Of a stretch of 61,506 nucleotides of DNA, positions 27,948-35,314 are shown piece by piece. A model generated the notes under the pieces. That model did not search any database. It worked only from the letters and a program-made list of their open reading frames with translations, and had not been told where the DNA came from. A program made the translations under genes and the position numbers. The stretch spans positions 1-61,506 of the forward strand of contig CAVXZG010000005.1 in NCBI GenBank assembly GCA_963766375.1, written 5' to 3'. Source of the stretch: AC-32 sp963766375. Lineage in GTDB: Bacteria; Actinomycetota; Thermoleophilia; Gaiellales; Gaiellaceae. Numbering within the stretch: the first letter of the stretch is position 1; each line of letters opens with the position of its first letter.

Positions 27948-28811
27948 CTACTTCGCTGCGGCGCGCTTCTTCGGCGCTGACTTCTTGCGCGCGGCCGGCT
28001 TCTCGCCGTTGGCGGTGCGGCCGCCCTTCGTCGCGGCCACGCTCTGCTTCAGCGCTTCCATCAGGTCGATCACCGGCGCGTCGGCCACCGGCTCCGGCAT
28101 CGCGATCTCCTCGCCGGCCAGCTTGGCCTCCAGCAGCTTCCGCAGGTTCTGCCGGTACTCGCTCTTGAACTCGTTCGGGTCGAACTCGCCGACTAGCCCG
28201 TCGATCAGCTGGCGCGCGAGCTGTAGCTCCGGCTCCTTGACCTTGATCTCCTCGACCGCCTCCTCGATCTCCGCCTGGGACTTGACGTCCTCGGCGAGGA
28301 AGAGCGTCTCGAGCACGAGCGCGTCGCCCTTGGGGCGAATCAGGCAGAAGTTCTCGTTGCCGCGGATCACCATGCGGCCGATCGCTGCCATCCCCGTCTC
28401 CTTCATCGCGTCGAGGAGCAGCACGTACGGCCTCCGCTGCGCCTCAGCGGTGGAGGGCGCGAGGAAGTAGGTTCGGTCGAAGTAGACCGGGTCGACCTGC
28501 TCGAGCGGGACGAACCGCGAGATCTCGATCGCGCGCGAGGTGTCCCGCTGCTCGATCGCCTCGAGGTCGGCGTCCTCGACGATCACGAACTGGCCCTTCG
28601 AGACCTCCCAGCCCTTGACGAGCTCGTCCGCCGTGACCTCGCGCTCGTGCACCGGGCACCACCGCTTCTGCTTGATCGGGGTCTTGCACTCCCGGTGCAG
28701 CGTGCGGAACGAGACATCCGAGGCGCGGGCCTTCGGCGCCGTCGCAGGCGCGAGCCCGACCGGGATGGTCACCAGGCCAAAACTGAGGGATCCGTTCCAG
28801 GTAGTTCGCAT
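27948..28811 (-). CDS. ku: Ku protein (non-homologous end joining)
   Basis: Bacterial Ku binds DNA ends as a homodimer and recruits LigD. The 287-residue protein starts MRTTWNGSLSFGLVTIPVGL and has the core beta-barrel blocks TLHRECKTPIKQKRWCPVHE and AIGRMVIRGNENFCLIRP, typical of the family. The C-terminus is Lys/Ala-rich (ARKKSAPKKRAAAK), a tail that in mycobacteria promotes DNA binding. The ATG at 28811 has AAGGCGGA about five bases upstream and a TAGAAT -10 box about 15 bases upstream. No ligD is seen in this window. Confidence 0.93.
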   Translation of the reverse strand: MRTTWNGSLSFGLVTIPVGLAPATAPKARASDVSFRTLHRECKTPIKQKRWCPVHEREVTADELVKGWEVSKGQFVIVEDADLEAIEQRDTSRAIEISRFVPLEQVDPVYFDRTYFLAPSTAEAQRRPYVLLLDAMKETGMAAIGRMVIRGNENFCLIRPKGDALVLETLFLAEDVKSQAEIEEAVEEIKVKEPELQLARQLIDGLVGEFDPNEFKSEYRQNLRKLLEAKLAGEEIAMPEPVADAPVIDLMEALKQSVAATKGGRTANGEKPAARKKSAPKKRAAAK

Positions 28812-28889
28812 GAGTCCGCCTTCGGAATTCTAGTGGGACCGGGCTGTTTCGCCGCGGCCGCAGGCTTCCCTCCCCACCTTCCGTCAGCG

Positions 28890-28895
28890 TAAGCT
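28890..28895 (+). promoter_or_regulatory. -10 box of the acyl-CoA synthetase gene
   Basis: TAAGCT lies six bases before the CTG at 28902, the same spacing as other probable leaderless genes here. This supports the unusual CTG start. Confidence 0.45.
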
Positions 28896-28901
28896 GAGGT
28901 C

Positions 28902-30654
28902 CTGAGCGAGACGACGGCAAAGGCGCCGCCGGAGCCCAGCGCACGGGCCGGCGAAGGGCGGACAATCGGGCGTCTGTGGCGCGACGGGGTCGCGGCCGGT
29001 CGCACCAACCCCGCCTATCTGGTCGAAGGCCCGGACGGCTGGAGCGAGATCTCCTGGGACGAGGCCGCGCGAACGGTCGACGAGCTCGCGAACGGGCTGC
29101 TCGCGCTGGGCGTGCGCAAGGGCGACGCGGTCGGGATCCTCGCCCAGACCAGCCTCGAGTGGGCGCTCTTCGACTTCGCGCTGGGGCTGATCGGAGCCGT
29201 CGGCGCGGCGGTCTACGCGAACAGCTCGCCCAAGGACGCGCGCTACGTGCTCGAGCACTCAGACGCGGTGGCCGTGCTCGTCGAGAACGAGGAGCAGCGC
29301 GCCAAGATCGCCGGCGCGCAGATCCCACACGTCCTGACCTTCGCCGACCTCGCCGGGTTGCGCGAACGCGGTCGTGAGCTCGCAGCGGAGCAGCCGAACG
29401 CCCTCGCCGAAGCCGAGGCCGCCGTCGGCGAGGAAGACCTCTTCACGTTCATCTACACCTCGGGGACGACGGGCCCGCCGAAGGCCTGCATGATCCGCCA
29501 CCGCAACTACTACGAGATGGCGGGCTGCGTCGACCACGTCGACTCGTTCGCCTTCTCGAACGACACGATGCTGCTCTACCTGCCGCTGGCCCACAACTTC
29601 GGCCGGCTGATGCACCTCCTCGGCGCGCACGTCGGCTACACGATCGCGTTCTGCCCGGACCCGCTCCGCATCGCCGAGGTCCTCCCGGTCGTCCGCCCGA
29701 CGATCCTGCCCAGCGTGCCGCGGCTGTACGAGAAGGTGCACACGGCGCTCCAGGCGCAGTTCGACCTCACCCACGGCGTCAAGCGCCGGCTGCTCGACTT
29801 CGCGCTGCGGACCGGGCGGCAAGCGAGCGAGGTCCGCCAGCAGGGCCGCCCGTTGCCCCCCGGGCTCGCGCTGCGCCACCGGCTCGCCGACCGGCTGGTC
29901 TACCGCAAGGTGAAGAACCGGCTGGGCGGAAGGCTGCGCCTCGGCGTCTCGGGCGGCGCGCCGCTCGCGAAGGAGATCGGCGAGCTCTTCCACGCACTCG
30001 ACATCCTGATCATCGAGGGCTGGGGCCTCACCGAGTGCACCACCGCGGCATCGGTCAACCGGCCGAACCGCTTCCGCTTCGGCAGCGTCGGGCCGGCACT
30101 ACCCGCCTTCGAGGTGCGCGCCGCGGAGGACGGTGAGCTCCTGATCCGCAGCGAGACCGTCTTCGCCGGCTACTACAAGGACGAGGAGGCCACCCGGGAG
30201 GTGCTCGACGACGACGGCTGGCTGCGCTCCGGCGACGTGGGCTCGATCGACGAGGACGGCTTCATCCACATCACCGACCGCAAGAAGGACATCCTCGTCA
30301 CCGCGGGCGGCAAGAACGTCGCCCCGCAGAACCTCGAGAACGCGCTCAAGACGGCGCCGCTCGTCTCGCAGGCCCTCGTCGTCGGCGACCGGCGGCCCTA
30401 CGTCGCGGCGCTGATCACGGTCGATCCCGAGCAATCGCAGGACCTGGGGCCCGAGGAGCAGGCCGAGCGCATCCAGGCGATCGTGGACGAGGTGAACGCC
30501 GACCTGTCGCGCTTCGAGCAGATCAAGCGCTTCACGATCCTCCCACGCGACTTCAGCGCGGACGAGGACGAGGTCACGCCGACCCTGAAGCTGAAGCGGC
30601 GCATCGTCGCGGAGCATTTCGCCGACCGAGATCGAAGAGCTGTACTCGGCCTAG
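28902..30654 (+). CDS. Long-chain fatty acyl-CoA synthetase, CTG start, frame broken near 30627
   Basis: This AMP-forming ligase has the P-loop FIYTSGTTGPPKACM, GWGLTECTTAASVNRP and RSGDVGSIDEDGFIHITDRKKDIL with the adenylation lysine region. The family match (VAAGRTNPAYLVEGPDGWSEISWDEAA) begins well upstream of the first ATG/GTG at 29112. The frame is open back to a stop at 28890-28892 with no ATG, GTG or TTG, so the CTG at 28902 (CTGAGCGAG), six bases after a -10 box, is the best start. Near 30627 one base shift gives EIEELYSA and the stop at 30654, shared with the NlpC gene through CTAG. About 584 residues. Confidence 0.85.
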
Positions 30655-31796
30655 AGCCTGCGCGCGCCGACGTACGACGACGCGTACCAGCCGGTCATGC
30701 TCGAGATCTTGACCACGTCGCCGGTGTGCGGAGCGTGGATGAAGCTGCCGCCCCCGACGTAGATGCCGACGTGGCCGAGCCCGTCGAAGAAGACGAGGTC
30801 GCCGGGCTGGAGCGAGCCTTGCGAGACCGGGCTGCCGTAGCCGTACTGCGCCGCCGCATTGTGCGGCAGGCTCACGCCGATCTGGCTGAAGACGTACATC
30901 ACGAGACCGGAGCAATCGAAGCCGCCGGGCGAGGCTCCGCCCCACACATACGGCGTGCCGAGGTAGCGCATCGCGATCCCGACGACGCCGCCATAACGGG
31001 CCGGCGGGGGAGCGATCGTGGGCGAAGGCGTGGCAGTCACCGTCTGCGACAGCGCCGACTGGCCCGCAGCAGCCTGCTGCGCCGAGAGCTGCTGCTGTAG
31101 CTGGCGCTGGAGCTCGGCCTGCCGCTGCTGCTCCTGCGCCTGGAGATGCTCGATCTCGCCCTTGATCGAGCCGAGCAACGCCTGGCGCTGCCCGAGCTGG
31201 CTCTGGATCGAGGAGCGGGCGGCATCCCGTTCGGAGACGAGCTGCACCTGCTCGCTGCGCGCGTGCTGGAGGCGCCGTTGCCGCTGTTGCACCTCCCGGC
31301 GGAAGTGTGCGACCTGGCGCAGGACGAGCGAGTCCTGCTGCCCGACGCGGTCGACGGCGTCCATGCGGCTGAGCATGTCGTCGAGGCTCGAGGAGCCGAG
31401 CAGCACCGCGAGGCCGGAATCCTGGCCTTCGGAGGTGTAGAGGTCGACCAGCCGCGACGAGAGCTGCCTCTGCGCCCGCTTCAGGCTCTTCTTGGCGACG
31501 ACGAGGGCGTCCGTGTTGGAGGAAAGATCGTGCTTGATTCGTGTCAGCTGGACGTTGGCGAGGTCGTAGGCCTCGATCGCCCGCTCCAGGCTCGAGTCGA
31601 GTTGCTGGATCTGGCCGAGGACGCTCTGCGCCTCAGCGCGTTTGGACGCGACTGTGGGATCCGCAAATGCGGGTACAGCAGCCAGCGCAAAAGCCGCAAC
31701 CAATGCGATGACCGTTGCCGGCGCCATTCGTCTCGTCGAGCGGGAGGGGGGCTGGATGCTCGACAGGCGCCCTCCTGCGAGGGGCCGGTACGTCAC
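30651..31796 (-). CDS. Peptidoglycan endopeptidase, coiled coil plus NlpC/P60
   Basis: The 381-residue product has a signal peptide (MAPATVIALVAAFALAAVPAF), an EnvC/PcsB-like coiled coil (about residues 45-220) and a C-terminal NlpC/P60 domain with catalytic Cys in GGFDCSGLVMY and His in LGHVGIYVGGG and IHAPHTGD. Such RipA-like enzymes cut stem peptides during division. GTG 31796 gives a positively charged n-region and a nine-base gap from TAGGGT (31811-31806); GTG 31802 and ATG 31728 are alternatives. The coiled coil is paralogous to that of the divergent gene at 31913. Confidence 0.85.
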   Translation of the reverse strand: MTYRPLAGGRLSSIQPPSRSTRRMAPATVIALVAAFALAAVPAFADPTVASKRAEAQSVLGQIQQLDSSLERAIEAYDLANVQLTRIKHDLSSNTDALVVAKKSLKRAQRQLSSRLVDLYTSEGQDSGLAVLLGSSSLDDMLSRMDAVDRVGQQDSLVLRQVAHFRREVQQRQRRLQHARSEQVQLVSERDAARSSIQSQLGQRQALLGSIKGEIEHLQAQEQQRQAELQRQLQQQLSAQQAAAGQSALSQTVTATPSPTIAPPPARYGGVVGIAMRYLGTPYVWGGASPGGFDCSGLVMYVFSQIGVSLPHNAAAQYGYGSPVSQGSLQPGDLVFFDGLGHVGIYVGGGSFIHAPHTGDVVKISSMTGWYASSYVGARRL

Positions 31797-31805
31797 AAGC
31801 ACGGC

Positions 31806-31811
31806 ACCCTA
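31806..31811 (-). promoter_or_regulatory. -10 box of the NlpC/P60 gene
   Basis: Minus-strand TAGGGT lies three bases before GTG 31802 and nine before GTG 31796. The intergenic 31812-31898 has no other element I can name apart from a TTGACA at about 31845. Confidence 0.4.
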
Positions 31812-31898
31812 ACAAGGGTGTCGGACGACCGCAAACGGCGTCATTGACACAAACGGGCTAGAACGGTCTCCCAGACCCGGACCGCACAAGCTGTGTGG

Positions 31899-31904
31899 TA
31901 CGGT
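31899..31904 (+). promoter_or_regulatory. -10 box of the 3D-domain gene
   Basis: TACGGT lies eight bases before the GTG at 31913, which supports that start over the GTG at 31895. Confidence 0.45.
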
Positions 31905-31912
31905 GCCGCGTC

Positions 31913-32935
31913 GTGCCGGGGGAGACGCGCAAGCTGCGAGCCTGGCCGATCGTCCTCGGAACGCTGTTGGCGCTCAGTAGTCTCGTTCCAGGCACGGTCG
32001 CCGCGGATTCCGCCTCCAGCATCAAAGAGCGGGCATCGCAGCTGTCACAGCAGAACGCCGACCTGGCGGGGAGGTCACGCGGCGCGCTGCTCGATTTGTA
32101 TGCGCTCGACTCGAAGCTCGCCCGCGAACAGGCGCGGCTGGTCGCCCTTCGGATCCGGACGGCCGAGATCCACGCGGAGCGCGCCGCCGCCCAGCAGCGC
32201 CTCAGCGTCGCCCGCCACTCGCTGAGAGTTTCGCAGGACGCGCTGGCTCGTCGCCTCCAGCTTCTCTACGAGCAGGGCGACTCCGACCCGCTCGCAGTCG
32301 TCCTCGGAGCTTCCTCGGTCGACGAGGCGCTCAGCAGCCTCGACTCACTCGACCGGCTCGCCGACCAGGACCGCCTCGTGATCGAGCAGACGCGCAAGGC
32401 CAAGCAGCAGCTCACGCGCATCACGCGCGCGCTCGCCAAGCGCCAGCTCGAACTGCAGGGGCTGGCCGACCAGGCGGCGCAGTCGACGCTCCAGCTGGAA
32501 CAAGCGCGCGCCGAGCGGTCGTCCTACCTTGCGAGCCTGGCAAGCCAGCGTCGGCTGAACGCCGCTGCGATCTCTTCACTCCAGCAGCAGGCTCTCGCCG
32601 TCGAGACGAGGTCCCGCCAGCTCACGGCGGTCGCCTCCGGGCGGCCCGCGCCGACGATCGAGCCCGGTCTCGGAGGCCGCACGCTCACGGTGACGGCGAC
32701 CGGCTATGCGATCAAAGGGCGCACCGCCACCGGCGCGCCGACGGGCTGGGGGATCGTGGCCGTCGACCCGAGCGTGATTCCCCTCGGAACGCGGATGACG
32801 ATTCCCGGCTACGGCTCCGGCGTTGCCGCCGACACGGGCGCCGCGGTGCGCGGCGCGACGATCGACCTCTGGTTCCCGTCGCTCGCCCAGGCTCGTGCTT
32901 GGGGCCGCCGCACGGTCACGATCACGCTTCACTGA
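31913..32935 (+). CDS. Exported coiled coil protein with 3D (lytic) domain
   Basis: The 340-residue product has a signal peptide (LRAWPIVLGTLLALSSL), a coiled-coil segment paralogous to that of the divergent NlpC/P60 gene (shared blocks LDSLDRLADQDRLVI and SDPLAVVLGASS), and a C-terminal 3D domain with the three conserved Asp residues in VDPSVIPLGT, AADTGAAV and TIDLWF. 3D domains occur in lytic transglycosylase-like wall enzymes such as YuiC and Rpf-like proteins. The stop at 32933-32935 is in the same frame as the next gene. Confidence 0.82.
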   Translation: MPGETRKLRAWPIVLGTLLALSSLVPGTVAADSASSIKERASQLSQQNADLAGRSRGALLDLYALDSKLAREQARLVALRIRTAEIHAERAAAQQRLSVARHSLRVSQDALARRLQLLYEQGDSDPLAVVLGASSVDEALSSLDSLDRLADQDRLVIEQTRKAKQQLTRITRALAKRQLELQGLADQAAQSTLQLEQARAERSSYLASLASQRRLNAAAISSLQQQALAVETRSRQLTAVASGRPAPTIEPGLGGRTLTVTATGYAIKGRTATGAPTGWGIVAVDPSVIPLGTRMTIPGYGSGVAADTGAAVRGATIDLWFPSLAQARAWGRRTVTITLH

Positions 32936-32971
32936 CTAGACTTTTCGGCTCCGCCGCGAAAGGGGGGCGCA

Positions 32972-33655
32972 CTGAGCGACTCCGTCGAGATCCAAGGCGA
33001 GGAAGTTGCCGCCAACGTCCGCGTCCTGCTGGTAGACGACCACGACCTGTTCCGCACCGGGCTGCGGAACCTGCTCGAGGAGCGCGGCGTGCAGGTCGCC
33101 GGCGAGGCCGGGGCGGGAGCGGACGCGGTCCGGCTGGTGCGGGAGCTCACGCCCGAGGTGGTCGTGATGGATCTGCACATGCCCGGCATGACGGGGATCG
33201 ATGCGATCCGGCAGATCATCGGCTTCGCGCCGCTCACCCGCATCCTCGTGCTGACGATCTCCGACCAGGACGACGACGTCCTCGACGCGATTCTCGCCGG
33301 GGCCTGCGGCTACTTGCTCAAGGACGCGTCCGTCGACGAGCTGATCCGCGGCATCGGCGCGGCGGCCGTCGGCGAGTCGCTCGTCTCACCGGCGATCGCG
33401 GGCAAGGTGCTGCAACAGGTGCGCGCCACGGCGATCTCGCCGGAGGCGGCCGACTCGATCCGCGCCGAGCTCTCCGACCGAGAGCTCGACGTGCTCAAGC
33501 TGATCGCCGCGGGCAACGACAACGCGATGATCGCGGCCCAGCTCCACATCAGCCCGAAAACCGTCAAGAACCACATCTCGAACATCCTGATGAAGCTTCA
33601 GATCGAGAACCGCATCCAGGCCGCGGTCTACGCGGTGCGCAGCGGGATCGTCTAG
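32972..33655 (+). CDS. NarL-family response regulator, CTG start
   Basis: This 227-residue protein has a receiver domain (VLLVDDHDLFRTGLRNL, phospho-acceptor Asp in VVVMDLHMPGMTG, Lys in LLKDASVDEL) and a C-terminal LuxR/NarL helix-turn-helix (LSDRELDVLKLIAAGNDNAMIAAQL and SPKTVKNHISNILMKL). The frame runs back to the stop of the 3D gene without ATG, GTG or TTG. The CTG at 32972 (CTGAGCGAC) follows AAAGGGGGG at about five bases, a strong ribosome site, and is taken as the start. No histidine kinase is near. The stop shares CTAG (33652-33655) with the next gene. Confidence 0.88.
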   Translation: MSDSVEIQGEEVAANVRVLLVDDHDLFRTGLRNLLEERGVQVAGEAGAGADAVRLVRELTPEVVVMDLHMPGMTGIDAIRQIIGFAPLTRILVLTISDQDDDVLDAILAGACGYLLKDASVDELIRGIGAAAVGESLVSPAIAGKVLQQVRATAISPEAADSIRAELSDRELDVLKLIAAGNDNAMIAAQLHISPKTVKNHISNILMKLQIENRIQAAVYAVRSGIV

Positions 33656-33993
33656 CCGACTGCTGCGCCGCGCACTGCTGTGGCGTGGTTCCGCAGCCGC
33701 GTCAGCGTCGACCGCAGGCTCTCCAAGGCGGTCCCGTTCGACGAGAGGCGACGCGAGATCTGCGCGAGCTCCTGGGACTTCTCGTCCTGGTCGCCCTCGT
33801 GCAGCTCTCCTGCGAGCTCCGACAGGCGCTGCTCGAGCCGCCAGCGCTCCGACTCGAGCGCCAGGGCGTAGGCGTAGCCGTCGGTCAGCGTGCGCTCGAG
33901 GTGGGCGAGCGTCGCGGGCTCGCCCTCGGAATGGGGCTCGGCGAGCAGCTCGTCGATCTGCTCGAGAAGTGTGGGGATAGCGTCGGGTGCCAC
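33652..33993 (-). CDS. Small coiled-coil protein, unknown function
   Basis: A 113-residue mostly helical protein with heptad-like LESERWRLEQRLSELAGELHE and a second helix ISRRLSSNGTALESLRSTLTRL. No membrane segment or known motif is seen. The GTG at 33993 is the first in-frame start. It is convergent with the response regulator, sharing the CTAG stop, and divergent from the D,D-carboxypeptidase across 121 bases. I cannot assign a function. Confidence 0.6.
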   Translation of the reverse strand: MAPDAIPTLLEQIDELLAEPHSEGEPATLAHLERTLTDGYAYALALESERWRLEQRLSELAGELHEGDQDEKSQELAQISRRLSSNGTALESLRSTLTRLRNHATAVRGAAVG

Positions 33994-34114
33994 AGTGCGC
34001 CTCTCAACGATTATCGGCGGGCGACTCGGCGGCGAACAAGGGCCGCTCGACCTATCTCCAACGCGGGTGCGGCCTACGCTTGACGACTGTGTTCATGCCA
34101 CGAACAATCGCCAG

Positions 34115-35314
34115 ATGACCCGCCGTCGCCTGCCGGTCGTCATCATCCTCGCGCTGCTCCTGGCCGGCCCGGCGGGCGCGGGAGGCTCGCCGCTGGCGAA
34201 GCGACTCGCGAAGGCCCTCGCGGTCCCGCACGTCTCCCAAGCCAGGACGGCCGCGATCGCCTTCGACCTGGAGACTGGACAGACGCTGTTCGCCGACCAC
34301 GGGGCGCTCTCGCTGGCGCCCGCCTCGAATGAGAAGCTGGTCGTCACCTACGCCGCCCTCGCAGGCCTCGGCACCGGCTACAAGATCGAGACCGACGTCC
34401 TCGGCCGAGGGCAGCAGAACGCCACCGTCTGGCATGGGAACCTGCTCCTGGTCGGCCACGGCGACCCAACCCTCTCGAGCGCCGACCTCGCCGAGCTCGC
34501 GGCGCAGGTGCGCGCCGCCGGGATCACGCGCGTGACCGGTGGGGTTTTCGGCGACGAGACGTTCTTCGACACACGTCGAACGGCCCCGGGCTGGAAGTCT
34601 TGGTACTACGTGAACGAGTCGGCGCCGCTCTCGGCGCTGACCGTGGACCGCGCCGGCTACCGCGGCCGGATCTCGCGAAACCCGGCACTGGCAGCGGCGC
34701 TGCTCTTCCGCGACGCTCTGCGGCGGGCCGGTGTCGCAGTCGGAGGGGCCGGGCTCGGCGAAGCCCACGGCGACGAGGTGCCGCTCGCAGCTGTGGACTC
34801 GCCCCCGCTCTCGGTGATCGTGCGGTACATGGACCGCCACAGCGACAACTTCACGGCCGAGCTCGTGCTCAAGCAGCTGGGGGCGATCGAGAACGAGGTC
34901 GGCACCAGCGCCGCGGGAGCCGCCTATGCCCGGCGCCTGCTCGCCGAGGCTGGAGTACCGCTCGCGGGCGTGCGGCTCGCCGACGGCTCCGGGCTCTCGC
35001 TGCTCGACCGCCTCACTGTTCGCGCGCTCGCGTCGATCCTGCGCGCGGCCTGGGCCGACCTCGAGGTGCGCCCGGCGTTCATGGCGGCACTGCCCGTGGC
35101 CGGGATCAGCGGCACGCTCGCCGACCGCATGCGCGGCCCACCGGCTCGGGGAAACGTGCTCGCGAAGACGGGAACCACCTTCCAGGCGTCCGCCCTCTCG
35201 GGCTACGTCAAACGCCGCTATGTGTTCTCCGTGCTCCAGAACGGAAACCCGGTCTCGTCGTTCTGGGCCCGGCGTGCCCAGGACCGGTTCGCGACCGCGC
35301 TAGCCGCGCAGTAG
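34115..35314 (+). CDS. dacB: D-alanyl-D-alanine carboxypeptidase (PBP4/DacB type)
   Basis: A 399-residue periplasm-facing penicillin-binding protein with an N-terminal signal peptide (RRLPVVIILALLLAGPAGA). The active-site motifs appear in order: SxxK in ASNEK, SDN in RHSDNFTAE, and KTG in LAKTGTTFQ. An insertion after SxxK (LLLVGHGDPTLSS) is typical of S13 carboxypeptidases. They trim pentapeptide side chains of peptidoglycan. The ATG at 34115 opens directly into the signal peptide. Its 3' end overlaps ligA by 15 bases. The 121-base region before it (33994-34114) contains TACGCT at 34075 but no clear operator. Confidence 0.9.
   Translation: MTRRRLPVVIILALLLAGPAGAGGSPLAKRLAKALAVPHVSQARTAAIAFDLETGQTLFADHGALSLAPASNEKLVVTYAALAGLGTGYKIETDVLGRGQQNATVWHGNLLLVGHGDPTLSSADLAELAAQVRAAGITRVTGGVFGDETFFDTRRTAPGWKSWYYVNESAPLSALTVDRAGYRGRISRNPALAAALLFRDALRRAGVAVGGAGLGEAHGDEVPLAAVDSPPLSVIVRYMDRHSDNFTAELVLKQLGAIENEVGTSAAGAAYARRLLAEAGVPLAGVRLADGSGLSLLDRLTVRALASILRAAWADLEVRPAFMAALPVAGISGTLADRMRGPPARGNVLAKTGTTFQASALSGYVKRRYVFSVLQNGNPVSSFWARRAQDRFATALAAQ

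Noticed and set aside
29112..31100. Acyl-CoA synthetase of 662 residues starting at 29112 and ending at 31100
   Set aside because: The start loses the conserved N-terminus and the end runs antisense through the NlpC/P60 gene; one base shift near 30627 gives a natural C-terminus at 30654.
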